Source: Stomorhina lunata (Eukaryota; Arthropoda; Insecta; Diptera; Rhiniidae). From it: a DNA stretch of 64,000 bases. The first letter of the stretch is position 1. Each line of letters opens with the position of its first letter. A model generated the notes under the pieces. That model saw only the letters and a list, made by a program, of their open reading frames with translations. It did not search any database and was not told the DNA's origin. Both the position numbers and the translations under genes were made by a program. The stretch is from contig OW121741.1 of NCBI GenBank assembly GCA_933228675.1, forward strand, positions 61,216,863 through 61,280,862, written 5' to 3'. Of the stretch, positions 34,103-45,532 are shown in pieces.

Positions 34103-35004
34103 AATTTGCACAAAATACATCGATTGGCCAAATGCAAAATAGAGGAACATATTGTAAACATTTTTAATATGATATAATAATATATTATATAAAAAAATAT
34201 ATTATTATTATAAATTTTAATATAATATATATTTTTAATTTAATATAAAATTAAAATTTTGTTTTTAATTAAGGACCTATTTTTTGCACACACGTATATA
34301 TACCATTGGTTTACGTCATATCAATCGATATGTTTTCGAGATATGGGCATTTTTGTACAAAAACCTAGGGTAAAATTTAACAATTTTGTTAATCATTCCT
34401 TAATGTGTTAATAAAAAGCCGATTGAGTTATCTCATCTGAAAGATATTTCGGACCAATTTCACATCATATACATATTACAACTATCGGTACCAAAATAAG
34501 AGAGGTATATCGATTTGTATTTCGGAACTTTAAAGCACTATATCTCCCAAACCAAAAATTTCCGACAAAAAATTTTTACACTATTACTCTTAAAATTAAA
34601 AGTTCTTTATGGGCTATACAAATTTTGGCTAAACAAGACTTAAGCCATCCCTCTTAAATATTCCCTTCCATTTCGCAGATTTTTATGTTTCACTACATAG
34701 CCCATTTATGTTAAATTATCAATAGATACAAACATATAGCATGTAGTTAAAAACAGTTAATTTTAAATTTTTCTCTTGAATATTAAATTTCACTTTGCAA
34801 TTTATTAAGTTAATAATTATTTCAATGTATGTACTTATACACAGAACGCGATAAAACTATATTTCGATATTGTGCAATGGAAGTGTGGAAACAATTTTCT
34901 GGGTAACGTTTATTTTTAAAAGCAAAAAACCAATATGACTTTATATTGATATAAAAGCTATATTCCCAAATCCTTGAACCACTCAAATAGTACATATTTA
35001 TAGT
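34103..35004. other. Non-coding; diverged copy of the 7.2-kb flank repeat
   Basis: 34577-34640 resembles 7235-7300 (CACTATTACTCTTAAAATTAA, then a TTTATGGGC block), indicating an old dispersed repeat. The rest is AT-rich without a gene. Confidence 0.5.
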
Positions 35005-35049
35005 CTCCAAGCAACTACAATTTGTCTTAAAGATTTCTGTCGTAACTTA

Positions 35050-35325
35050 GTGATATCTTCAATATATTCCCCCCCAAGGTTCTCAATTTCTGAGGACCAA
35101 TACAACAAATTCTTCAAATCACTTGGACCCCGCTTTTTGGCAGCTGGAGATTATAATGCAAAGCACACATTCTGGGGATCGAGACTGATTACCCCTAAAG
35201 GTCGTGTGTTGTTTAATTCTATTTCAAAATTGAATTTAGACGTAATATCAAGCGGTCATCCCACTTATTGGCCTAGTGACCCAAATAAAATCCCGATATC
35301 ACATCCCCCCACGCACTTACAATAA
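35050..35325 (+). pseudogene. Jockey ORF2 endonuclease fragment
   Basis: Encodes the middle of an APE-type endonuclease: FLAAGDYNAKHTFWGSR (Asp-Asn motif) and SGHPTYWPSDPNKI, characteristic of Jockey-clade LINEs. The deletion directly after removes the final Ser-Asp-His motif, so no nicking activity is possible. Confidence 0.85.
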
Positions 35326-35339
35326 TACCAAATACCCAA

Positions 35340-35830
35340 TCCTCCGGGAACTTGCTGCACAACCCCCAATATCACAAGCTTCATTGCAACCCCACAACAA
35401 TCTACAGTATCAACCGAGAACAAGATACATTACTAGCCCCCCAACAATATGCTACATTACCCCCCCGGCAACATGTCACACCATCCCCCATACGAAACAC
35501 CGCTTTTACCCCTGGCAATATGCCACATTACTCCCCCACAACAAGCTTCGCTAATCCCCCTCAACATGCTACATTACCCCCCAACCATCATGCTACTTTA
35601 GCCCCCTGGCAATGTGCTGCATCATCCCCTCTACAACACGCTTCATTAACACCCCACAATATGCTGCATTACCCCTCAGATGATATGCTGCATAACTCCC
35701 CCAGCAACATGCTACTCAACCCCGTCAACGGCATGCTACATTACCCACAAGATAATATGGTGCACTACCCCCTCACATCAAGCTACCCCAACCCCCCACA
35801 ACATGCTGCATTCCCCTCTCGACAAGTCAG
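35340..35830 (+). repeat. C-rich imperfect tandem repeats in the Jockey linker
   Basis: Repeated ATGCTACATTACCCCCC-type words, about 30-35 bp apart, read in frame as His/Pro-rich units. The same tract, longer, lies at 58225-58960 in copy 2. Confidence 0.85.
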
Positions 35831-37565
35831 GTGTAATAGAATATACTCAGCCGATGTCGAACGGCTTTTGGCTGAAAAAAGAAGAGCTCGAAGAGAATGG
35901 CAAATCCATAGATCCCCCCAATCTAAAAACAGATTCCGAAATTGCATAAAATCACTAAGAAAATTACTAGCATCCCAAAGAGCTGAATCCCTGGAAACTT
36001 ATCTAAAAGGACTAGATGCGACCCCACAATCTGATTATTCACTATGGCGAGCTGCCAAAAGCTATAAAAGTCCTATCATTCGTAAACCACCTTTGAGAAC
36101 TACGAGTGGAGGCTGGGCAAGAAGCGACTCAGAGAAAGGTAATCTGTTTGTAAACCACCTGAAAAATGTATTTACCACCAACATATCAAATGACATGATG
36201 GAGCTACCCCCTGTTGTACAGCAACGTAGAACAACGATAAGGTATAAGACTCGGGAGGTTATAAAATCTATCCTTGACTTGAACCCCAAAAAAGCACCTG
36301 GATTTGACAAAGTGAGCAATAAAATGTTAAAAGAGCTACCCTTAGTAGTAATAAGAATAATAACATTTATTTTTAATGCAATTCTACATCTAAAATATTA
36401 TCCTCCAGAATGGAAAGTTTCATTAATTACTATGGTTCCTAAGCCAGGTAAAGATCACACAAAAGTAGAGTCATATAGACCTATAAGTCTTCTATATAAT
36501 ATGTCAAAGCTATTTGAAAAACTGTTAGTTACCAAATTAACTCAAATTTTGGATGAAATCGGATACATTCCCAATCATCAGTTCGGATTTAGAAGAAAGC
36601 ATAGTACAATTGAACAAACGCATAGACTTGTATCTGCAATTCAAAAAACTTTTGAAGAAAAGAAATATTGCTCTGCTCTCTTCATTGATGTATCACAAGC
36701 ATTTGACAAGGTATGGCATGAAGGTTTAATTTACAAATTGAAGCAAATTTTCCCCATAGACATATACATGCTCCTAGATAGCTACCTCACCCATCGTAAA
36801 TTTATTATTAAAGAAGGAGATTTCTTAAGTACTCCACAACCTATTGAAGCTGGTGTTCCCCAAGGCAGCATATTAGGACCAATTCTTTATATCATATACA
36901 CCTCTGATATGCCTACACATATATATACAAACACGTCCACATTTGCAGATGATACTGCCATTCTAAGTATTAATGAAAACCCAGTTGAAGCATCTAAGAA
37001 TTTACAGAACCACATATTTCTAATAGAAAAATGGCTAAACCAATGGAAAATAAAAGTGAATGAACAAAAATGCATTCATATAACCTTTACATTGCGTAGA
37101 GACTCGTGCCCTCCAGTTACAATTAATAACCAATCTATCCCCCAACAATCAGAAGTGAAATACCTGGGTATTCACTTAGATCGACGGCTTACGTGGAAGA
37201 GTCACATAGATGCCAAATTGACCCAAATTAAACTAAAGTCAGCCCAACTTAATTGGCTAATTGGTAAAAACTCTAGACTTAGCCTAGATTGCAAAATTCT
37301 TCTATACAACTCTATTATTAAGCCAATATGGTGTTACGGAATTCAATTGTGGGGCACTGCCTCAGATTCAAATATTGAGAAAATTCAAAGGCGGCAAAAT
37401 AAACTTTTAAGAATAATTACTGGCGCCCCGTGGTACGTTAAAAACACCAACTTACACAAGGACCTTGAAATTCCGTTGGTTAAAACAGAAATAGCGAAGC
37501 GTGTTGTTAATTATGTCAACAAATTGGCATGTCACAAATCCACTAGCTCGAAATATACTAATTGA
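35352..37565 (+). CDS. Jockey ORF2 remnant: His/Pro-rich linker and reverse transcriptase
   Basis: A 737-aa open frame. Residues 1-155 are a low-complexity His/Pro/Thr/Asn linker of repeated HATLPP / NMLHYP-type units. RT follows: GWARSDSEKGNLF, NPKKAPGFDKV, IMVP-type MVPKPGKDH, SYRPISLL, HQFGFRRKHSTIEQ, LFIDVSQAFDKVW (catalytic Asp), AGVPQGSILGPILY, TFADDTAIL (FADD box), VKYLGIHLDRRLTW. The RT motifs are intact, in contrast to copy 2. The last residues read into the adjacent element. Start 35352 is simply the first Met; true ORF2 started in the endonuclease. Confidence 0.85.
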   Translation: MLHNPQYHKLHCNPTTIYSINREQDTLLAPQQYATLPPRQHVTPSPIRNTAFTPGNMPHYSPTTSFANPPQHATLPPNHHATLAPWQCAASSPLQHASLTPHNMLHYPSDDMLHNSPSNMLLNPVNGMLHYPQDNMVHYPLTSSYPNPPQHAAFPSRQVRCNRIYSADVERLLAEKRRARREWQIHRSPQSKNRFRNCIKSLRKLLASQRAESLETYLKGLDATPQSDYSLWRAAKSYKSPIIRKPPLRTTSGGWARSDSEKGNLFVNHLKNVFTTNISNDMMELPPVVQQRRTTIRYKTREVIKSILDLNPKKAPGFDKVSNKMLKELPLVVIRIITFIFNAILHLKYYPPEWKVSLITMVPKPGKDHTKVESYRPISLLYNMSKLFEKLLVTKLTQILDEIGYIPNHQFGFRRKHSTIEQTHRLVSAIQKTFEEKKYCSALFIDVSQAFDKVWHEGLIYKLKQIFPIDIYMLLDSYLTHRKFIIKEGDFLSTPQPIEAGVPQGSILGPILYIIYTSDMPTHIYTNTSTFADDTAILSINENPVEASKNLQNHIFLIEKWLNQWKIKVNEQKCIHITFTLRRDSCPPVTINNQSIPQQSEVKYLGIHLDRRLTWKSHIDAKLTQIKLKSAQLNWLIGKNSRLSLDCKILLYNSIIKPIWCYGIQLWGTASDSNIEKIQRRQNKLLRIITGAPWYVKNTNLHKDLEIPLVKTEIAKRVVNYVNKLACHKSTSSKYTN

Positions 37566-38528
37566 CTTTTGTCTCTGATCAACTTCTAATAGTGAAATTA
37601 TATGGCCAAATTATGTCAATCGGAAGTGTGCAAAATATTATTGATTTCTTTTTAGGATACGAGCCCGCGCAACGGGCCCAAAGACTTTGCCTTAGTGTAA
37701 AATAATAACTTTTAAGGATATTTAAAAAAATTCATTAATAAATTAATAATATTACGTATTTAAAAAATAAAAAAATACAAAAAATCAAATTTTTCATTTT
37801 TGACTTCGGAAAAAAGGGTTAAGTTTACCCAATTTTAAAAACAAAGAACCTGTTTATATTTTCCATAGTATGGATAATTTTATTCCATATAAACATTGTT
37901 AAAATTGAGCATAATTAAGATTTATGAAGCATTTACTCAAATTATGAGCAAAAAATTACTTTTTTGCGAAATTCGTCGAATTCGAACACAATGTACGGGA
38001 AAATGGTTTATTGTCTTGGTTTATTGTCTTTTTTATTCACTTTAACACACCGATGAGAGAAATTCAAATTTGTAATATTTGTTTAACAAAATTTTCAAAA
38101 AATTAAAAAATGCGTTTTGATGAAACCCACCTGAGAAAAATGACCCATTTTCGGTTATGAAAAAAACTAAGTAAATATGGTTATATTTTAACAAACTTAA
38201 ATTATGAAGTACTTACAAGTCTTAAAATGATAAATCATGTCTCACTTTTTGGGCGAAAATCGCAATAACTTCAAAACTGTTTTATGGATTTTAAATATTG
38301 ATGACTTCAATTAAAGCTGCATTAGTTCACTTTTAGATTCCATTATCTTTTTTCTTTAAAATAAATTATAAATGGACGAAATGTAGCAAAAACTGCAAAT
38401 ACTCTCAGTTTTCCCCAAACAAATGGGCTTGAAAACTTTGGGCCCGCTGCGTGGGCTCGTATCCTAAAAATAAATCAATAATATTTTGCACTTCCGATTG
38501 ACATAATTTAATCAGAGACAAAAGTCAA
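37562..38528. mobile_element. 967-bp terminal-inverted-repeat element
   Basis: The ends are inverted: TTGACTTTTGTCTCTGAT at 37562 and its complement ending at 38528, continuing inward through TATGTCAATCGGAAGTG and GGATACGAGCCCGCGCAACGGGCCC (about 95 bp in all; the left arm has a 28-bp extra segment). The inner GC-rich block is conspicuous in this AT-rich DNA. The interior has no transposase. It truncates Jockey copy 1. No target duplication is clear. Superfamily unassigned. Confidence 0.75.
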
Positions 38529-39505
38529 AAAACGACAAACCCTAATGTATATCGCTTGTTTATGTGCTAAATTCATGACCATCACTGTTAAATCGTTATA
38601 CTTATTTATATAAAAATATGTCTCATTAAACTTATTTTCTCTGTAATGAATTGTAGGTTCTACTCACCTAAAACATTTTATATTTTGCTATAAGTATTAG
38701 TGAAATTGTCTTCACTTTCCTTGCCTAAATAACAAGTAGATTAACAGATCATATGCACAAATGTTTTTAACATAACATCATTAACTAGACGTAAACAATA
38801 CCCAACATTTAAATTTAATTATTTTAATACCAAACTTTTCTACTTGTAATTACTTTGTTTGCCCTGAACAATGCTAATTATTATCTGGGTTTACCGAAAA
38901 ATCAATATTTGCAAAATGATACCATGAAACAAAAAAGTTAGTTTTAACGAGGGATGTTTGTAAATTAAGTGTTTACACATGTAACCAAGAAAGTTGGCAA
39001 CGCAACAAATAATCACAATAGAACATCAAGCACAATAGAACATTTTCTAACCTATACTTAACATAGTGTCTTGACATAAAAATTTTCATCATGGTGTAAT
39101 TTCGACAAACCTGATGATATTATTATTATAAGAAACCTTCAATTTATTTATTTTTTTAATTTAAAATTTTACAAACAAATCGGAAACTTAACACGTACGT
39201 CTTTTCAATGAAAGCTCACATAAGTCATAAATATGAAGAAATCATTAAAAATATTTTAGAACTAAAAAAATAACACTGAAAATTGTTAAATTACCCTGCA
39301 GCCACACGATTAAGTTATTCTATCAAGTTTTTGACAAATACTGCTTGTTAAAATTTATTGAAATTGACAGTTGTACCTCACGCAACATGAAAGCAATTTT
39401 ATTTTCAAGATCCACTTACCTTATTAGAACTATCAACAGTTTTCTGAGGAAATAGAATACGTCAAAATAAACTCATCTTCTCACTGGACCAAAACACACT
39501 AGCTA
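38529..39505. other. Intergenic, no gene seen
   Basis: AT-rich with only short chance ORFs. No repeat shared with the rest of the window was noticed. Confidence 0.45.
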
Positions 39506-39725
39506 TATACAGTGGTGGAAAAAATAATAAGAACGGATAAAAATTGCATATTTTCTTAAATTTTGATTTACTCCTACATAAATAAAATAAAGTAACTACG
39601 TCAAATTAAACATATTCAATTGCACTATCTAAAAATATTAAAATAAATAGCAGCTCTCTTATTTGGGTTTTTTGAAAAATTGCCTGGAAAAAATAATAAG
39701 AACTTTTTATATTTTGCAAAATATA

Positions 39726-39965
39726 CAGGTATGTGATGGAAGTCCATCGTTTTCAAATCGTTCGATTTAAGATATATTTTTGAGGTAATTTTCGGTTATT
39801 TTTCCAAAAAATTCAAACCAAATGAAGGATAAATTATCAGTCAAAAGGTTTAAATATTTTATCTTTCATTTGGTTTAAATTTTTTGGAAAAATAACCGAA
39901 AATTACCTCAAAAATATATCTGAAATCGAACGATTTGAAAACGATCGATTTCCATCACATACCTG
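39726..39965. mobile_element. MITE with CAGGTATGTGATGG ends, copy 2
   Basis: A 240-bp near-palindrome, CAGGTATGTGATGG...CCATCACATACCTG, of the same family as 25943-26173. Flanked by ATA on both sides (39723-39725, 39966-39968). It lies inside the left arm of a Tc1-like foldback, whose right arm lacks it. Confidence 0.88.
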
Positions 39966-40099
39966 ATAATTAACTTTTTGTTTGAAAACACTATCAAATC
40001 CTAATTTTGTTTTAATATTTGGTTGAAGCTCCTTTCATTTTTATCACTTCTTAGCACATCCGCATCATGGATCCGGCAAGATTTGCGCTAACGCTCAGC

Positions 40100-40620
40100 G
40101 AGAAGTGAATAACACGCTTCCTGATTTTTTTTTTTTTAATTTCATCCCTATTTTTACTTTTAAAGCCTGCAATTTGTCAATAGGATTTAAGTCTGGTGAC
40201 TGCGATGATCACTCTAAAACCGGCTCATCATTTTCGATAATCAACGATTTTACACTTTTGGCATATAGTTTAGGTTCATTCTCCTCCATAAATTCCCATT
40301 TTAAGTACATTTCCTTCTCCGCATATGGAATCATTTTGTTATTGAGGATCTCTAAATAATTACTGGCGGTCATTTTTCCCTGTACTAATGAAATTGCATC
40401 AACACCAGACGTAGAAAAACTGCCCCAAATCATTAAGGAAACGCTTCCGTGTTTGACGATCTTTTTTGTGTATTTTAAATCATATTCCTGGTTTGCAGGA
40501 CGTCGAGCATATGTTTTTCCATCCGATCCAAACAAATTTATTTTGTTTCAACCTTTCATGGTTGGCGGTTCAGATGTTGTTTGGCATATTATACTCTTAA
40601 TGATTTCGGGTTGTTTTTCT
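40100..40620 (-). pseudogene. Tc1-like transposase half, left arm
   Basis: Minus strand: FGSDGKTYARRP, KYTKKIVKHGSVSLMIWGSF, MIPYAEKEMYLKWEFMEENEPK, then SSQSPDLNPI. Tc1-like DD34E motifs can be followed, but the second Asp position reads EENEPK instead of the usual DNDPK, and the frame drifts after DLNPI (near 40180-40105). The N-terminal DNA-binding region is missing. Confidence 0.8.
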
Positions 40621-40684
40621 GCGTCTTGTGTTAGTCCAATTTCATGAAAACAAAAATGCTTTCATTTTCGGAGGAAGAAATGCA

Positions 40685-41000
40685 CTTAAAATGAGAATTT
40701 ATGGAGAACAATGATCCCAAATACTCTGCCAGAAGTGTAAAATCGTGGTTTGTCGAAAATAATGAGCCGGTTTTAGATTGGTCATCGCAGTCACCAGACT
40801 TAAATCCAATTGAACATCTCTGGGGAGTCCTAAAAAAAACAAATAGCAGCCTTTAAAAGTAAAAATAGGGACGAAATGTGTAAAAAAATTCAGGAGGTTT
40901 GGTATTCTATTTCGCCGAGCGTTTGCGTAAACCTTATGGGCTGCATGCAGCGGAGGTGCCAAGAAGTGATAAAAATGAAAGGAGCTCCAACCAAATATTG
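40685..41000 (+). pseudogene. Tc1-like transposase half, right arm
   Basis: Plus strand: EFMENNDPKYSARSVKSWF, then LDWSSQSPDLNPIEHLWGVLKK, then RRCQEVIKMKGAPTKY near 40951-41000. This arm keeps the catalytic Asp (NNDPK) and Glu (PIEH) that the left arm has lost, but covers only the last third of the protein. Confidence 0.8.
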
Positions 41001-41130
41001 AAATAAAATTAGGATTTGATAGTATTTTCAAACAAAAAATTATTTATATTTTGCAAAATATAAATAGTTCTTATTACTTTTTCCAGGCATTTTTTCAAAA
41101 AACCCAATTTTTTTTTTATTTATGTAAGAG

Positions 41131-42351
41131 TGGAGCTCCTGATGGGTGTACCCAGATGAATTATATATCATATTTCCCTAGGCACGCTACTTAATTTCAT
41201 TAAAATCGGTCCATAAACACCCGAGATATCGTTAAAATACTAAACTTCGATGAGGAATTTAATTTTTTTTTAACTACAGTTAAAAAAAAATTAATTTTCA
41301 TCGAATTTTGAATTTTGGCGATATCTCTGGTGTTTAAAGACCGATTATGATAAAACTTAATAGCATGTTGCGTTGGAGTATTTTCTAAAACCTTATATAT
41401 AATTAATTTTTTTTTTAATTTTTTAAAATTTATCAATTTGCGTACATCGATATATTTTGCTTTGGCGATATCTCAGTTATTGATCTACCAATTTTGATGA
41501 AATTTATTAGTGTGTTGCGTTGAATGATTTCCTAAAATTGTATATACAGTTCAAAAAACTTTTTTAAAAAAATATAGTTTTTTGAAAAACATAGTTATTT
41601 AAAAAATACAGTTATTAAAAAAAAATAATTCTCACCGAATTTTACATTTTGGCGATATCTCTGGTGTTTATAGAAAATAAAAAAATTGTAATTTAACATC
41701 GAATTTCGAGTTTTATCTATATCTCAGTTGTAAGTAGAACTATATGTTACAATTTAATGGCGTACTTTGTAGAACACTATTAACATCTAATACCTTTTCA
41801 TAAAAGTTATGTCGGTATGTCATCTCATATAAGTTATGTCGGTATGTAGCTCATCAAACTTGATTACAATATACCGAAATATGTCTAAAATAAGTGGGTT
41901 TTGAACATTATGATGGTCTTTATTCATAACTTACGTAAGTGCTGTTGCCAAAAGTATAATTAAATAGGTCCGCTAAATATTCTCCATTAAGCAACCATTT
42001 AATCGGTCCTTTAATTTTAAAGATATATGCATTTGAATACGACCTCTCTCAAGGTGCAAAATGTAACAATGTTGTGTAATTTCTGAAATTGTTTGTATTT
42101 CAATCTACCTCCAAAATGTAGACCCAATACAAAACAAGGTTATTCACTTATTAAAGTATTATTCATATATCGCCTAAAAATTAAATATATGAGGACATAC
42201 ATACATTTAAATGGCGTGTTAATTATCGAGATTTAAAACTTTTTCAGATTAGAAAATCAATAAATACCTAAATCACCTAAATCAGTCTTCAGAAACATAC
42301 ACACTTATAATTGACCAAAAACTCTTTCCACTCTGTACTTTACTTTTGTAA
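41131..42351. repeat. Degenerate ~150-bp repeats around GGCGATATCTC
   Basis: The word TTTGGCGATATCTC(A/T)G recurs at about 41316, 41462 and 41648, with a related ATCTATATCTCAGTTG at 41712 and an inverted GAGATATCG near 41222. Each is followed by similar GATGAAATTTA-type sequence. No coding signal. After ~41880 the sequence is unassigned. Confidence 0.6.
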
Positions 42352-42413
42352 CACCATTGGTGAAGGGTATTTAAGGTTCGGCATAGCCGAACATAGCACT
42401 CTTACTTGTTTGA
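42352..42413 (-). mobile_element. mini-me-like terminal fragment
   Basis: GGTGAAGGGTAT ... CGAACATAGCACTCTTACTTGTTT resembles the last ~60 bp of the family (GGTGAAGGGTATCGTATGGTCGG...CTTACTTGTTT) with a different middle. Too short to orient confidently. Confidence 0.45.
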
Positions 42414-44865
42414 TAAAAAGCCAAAAAATGTTTGCGGAGAAACCATAATTCCTCGACCCGTTTCGATGGTTGGTTAGGCTATCTTTTCAGGAGGAGTATC
42501 CCCAATTTTAGACAGATCAAAAACCTCGCATTATAACTTATTTTAAAAACGAATTATGTTTATAAACCATAAGTTAAAGTCTAGATTATAGACTGACAAA
42601 ACACAAACATTTTTTAGTTTTCATCTTCCTTCACTTCCCACATTCTTGCTACAGCCGTTGACTACTATGTTCAGAATGCTGCGAAGAAGGGGTAAGATGT
42701 TTAAATTTTAAGATGTTAAAATTTTAAACATCTTTTTTGTCCTTTCTTTAACAAAGTGACACTTTGCCGACTTTGATAACATCCAATTCTCATTGATACA
42801 CATTTTTACGAGTATTATTAATGATCGTGGTATTTACGAAAATTATAAAAATTCTTCGACTTTTGTCAGTATGAGCATAAAACAGGGAAGACGAAAACAA
42901 TTTTGCTCACTTATACAATAACATAAGAGAATGAAACAAAAAAAGCACAATGAGTCGTTATTAATTTGGTTGTTTTTCTATACTTGATTCAGTTGCCGCT
43001 GAAACGGCGAGGAATGACAATTTTTTTTGTATGTAAGAAATTTTTTATTCGAATTTTATGACTTTTTTAACGGAATATTATGACACTAGGTCTAAAAGTT
43101 TAGTTCTGAAAATTTGAGCCAAATCGGACAACGTTCAATGAACGCCAATTTGTATGGGGAAAAATTGGTTATTTTTATTGTTTTTAAGAAATTTCAACAA
43201 AAAATAAACAATTTTTACAAGAAAAAATAATATAGTACTAAAGAAAGCTTTGAAGCAGTGCACAGTGTTAGAATACGGCCAAAACTCAATAACTCAATGG
43301 TCATTTCTTGACTTTTGTTCTTAAAATTTTTAGTGTATATAAATAATATACCTTTAGTTAAACTGAAATAGTTTTTTTAAGAAAATATAAAGTCTGTGGT
43401 CACATAAAACTGCACTACTAAACATGCTGAAAAAATCTTTGCTGGCGATTATAAAAATTATTTACCTTAATAGGATAATATATGATAAGAATACCTATCC
43501 TGCGATACATGACTTGACAAAATCGGACATGTCCTTTTAGAGATATTGGGGTCATACTATGAGCTTAAACCCAGATTTTCTAACAAACCTACAGAAAAAC
43601 TCTAAACATTGAATATTTTTATAAAAAAGATTACGATTTCTTAAATAATATAAAATTTGCAGATTTTATAATTTTTATTGCGTCCACAATTATGTGACCA
43701 CTACCTATATACTTAAATAAATTATACAAAGGTCATTCAAAATTAAAAATTTTGTTGTTTTATATCTTTATATATAAATTTTTGCATAGAATTAGAAAGG
43801 AAACTAAAAAAATGGCATACAAATATTACATCACGCCTATATTTCACTTCAAGTAGCGATTTTTTCGCGATAAATAGCAAAAAATTGTGAAAAAGGGGTG
43901 TTACTAAAAACGCAATAATTCTTAAAATGAGTTGCAAAAGGATATGAAATTCATAGAGCTTGTTAATGATTCAATTCAGCTATTAGAGAGTGTTGTGCTT
44001 CAACCTCTAAAAATCTCTACAAAAATTCGCGGTCTATCAAACTTTGTATTTAATTTGTTTGATGGTTGTTTTAACTGCTAGAATTCTAGATGAAGCATAG
44101 GTAAAAAAATGTTGAAATTGGCGCGGTTAAGTAGTAAAAGGTGTCTACTGTTTCATCCAAAAAAGAAGAAATTAAAATTTTGCATGTATTTCAAAATTAA
44201 GCGAATTTCATATACCTATAGGTACACTACGAGAAAAGCTGCGGGATAAAATCAAGCTGTGTCGGGCTTACTTTTAGAAAGTTAAATGAAGATAAAATTA
44301 AGAATAAAGAATAAAATTCTTGATTTAAGGTTACGTCAAGAATAATTTTTTTTTAAATCTAAAAATTCTTAAAACAAGCATAAAATTCTTAATTTAATGC
44401 AAAACGATTTTAAATGCGAAAATTTCTTTAGTTGTGCTTTTCTTTCAGCATGTTAAGATGAAAATTAATAAAAGTTAAACAAACAATCTGTTCCAATGGA
44501 AAATTCTCAAATTTTAAATGATGAAAACTCTGCAAATAATTGTATATATATATATATTAATAAAACTTCAATAAATTAAAAAAAAAATAATAATAAAAAT
44601 CTTTTATTTTGTTTGCTGGGTTTATGGCGTAAAATACATTCGAATATCGAAAAGCATAAAATTAAGAGGGAACGTTCTTGAAATTATAACAAACATTCTT
44701 AAACTAAGCCTGAGTCAGACTTGAAATAAGCCCACATTTATCTTACTTTAAGAATGCATGATTCTTAAAACAACATTTTTATTCTTAAATTAAGAACGAA
44801 GCAGCTTAAAAACCAACCTAAGAATTATCGTTCTAAAAATAAGATTTTCGGCTTGATTTTAGGAT
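42414..44865. other. Long AT-rich stretch, no gene seen
   Basis: About 2.4 kb without a supportable coding region. A short ORF at 43743-43937 (minus) is Phe/Leu-rich low complexity. Simple AT tracts near 44545-44600. No large repeats shared with the rest of the window were noticed. Confidence 0.5.
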
Positions 44866-45076
44866 TTTCAATTCAATTCAATTTATTTTTTATTGAGGCT
44901 TTTTCGAAAACAATAAATGAGTTACAATTGTCAAATAACATTGAAACGCTTAGAGCTATAATCGTCTTACTCTAACACACATTGAATGCAAACGCTACTT
45001 GCTAAAAAGTGATTTAAATAAGCTTCGAATGTACTTTTGTACTTTTTGATTTGGTAATAATGTTTGCTCCCGACAT

Positions 45077-45445
45077 TAACAATCTCTTACAGAGTATATC
45101 TGTTAAACAAATGAACTAAAAACTAAATAACCAAACTAAAATTATACACATCTGTTATACAGAGTGTTACAAGGAAAACATTATATAATATATCACAGAT
45201 ATTTAACAATGACATCAAAAACGAAATCAACAATTAGATTGGTGAAAATTAATAAATGATTAACAATCTCTTACAGAGTATATCTGTTAAAAAAAGGAAC
45301 TTAAAAATAAATAACAAAACTGAAATTATACACGTCTGTTATACAGAGTGTTACAAGGAAAACATTATATAATATATCACAGATATTTAACAATGACATC
45401 AAAAACGAAATCAACAATTAGATTGCTGAAAATTAATAAATGATT
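45077..45445. repeat. 184-bp tandem duplication in the LINE 3' UTR
   Basis: 45077-45260 and 45261-45445 are near-identical (both start TAACAATCTCTTACAGAG and include ATCTGTTATACAGAGTG). This is either a family feature or a local duplication. Confidence 0.9.
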
Positions 45446-45532
45446 AATTCAGAAGTTGAATTATAAAATATGAGTTTTAAAAAGTAAATAAAAGTCTTTA
45501 AGTATAATTCTTAGAGTCAATTCGAAAGAGGC

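Larger units (their letters stand above)
35005..37560 (+). mobile_element. Jockey-clade LINE, copy 1, truncated and deleted
   Basis: Aligns with the fuller copy at 56025-60777, starting at the equivalent of 57657 (5' truncation). It has lost ~380 bp between ATCCCGATATC (35299) and the linker repeats, removing the end of the endonuclease. RT is complete. The 3' end is cut at GCTCGAAAT (37555), where a terminal-inverted-repeat element begins, so the last ~24 codons and the 3' UTR are missing. Confidence 0.88.
39506..41130. mobile_element. Second Tc1-like element, head-to-head halves
   Basis: Inverted arms 39640-40660 and 40690-41120 around a short centre. The outer ends carry GGAAAAAATAATAAGAAC on the left and TTCTTATTACTTTTTCC on the right, consistent with Tc1-like terminal repeats. 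Each arm encodes part of the same transposase catalytic half pointing outward. A MITE (39726-39965) sits in the left arm, while the right arm shows the uninterrupted sequence. This is a different family from the elements at 8-13 kb. Confidence 0.8.
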
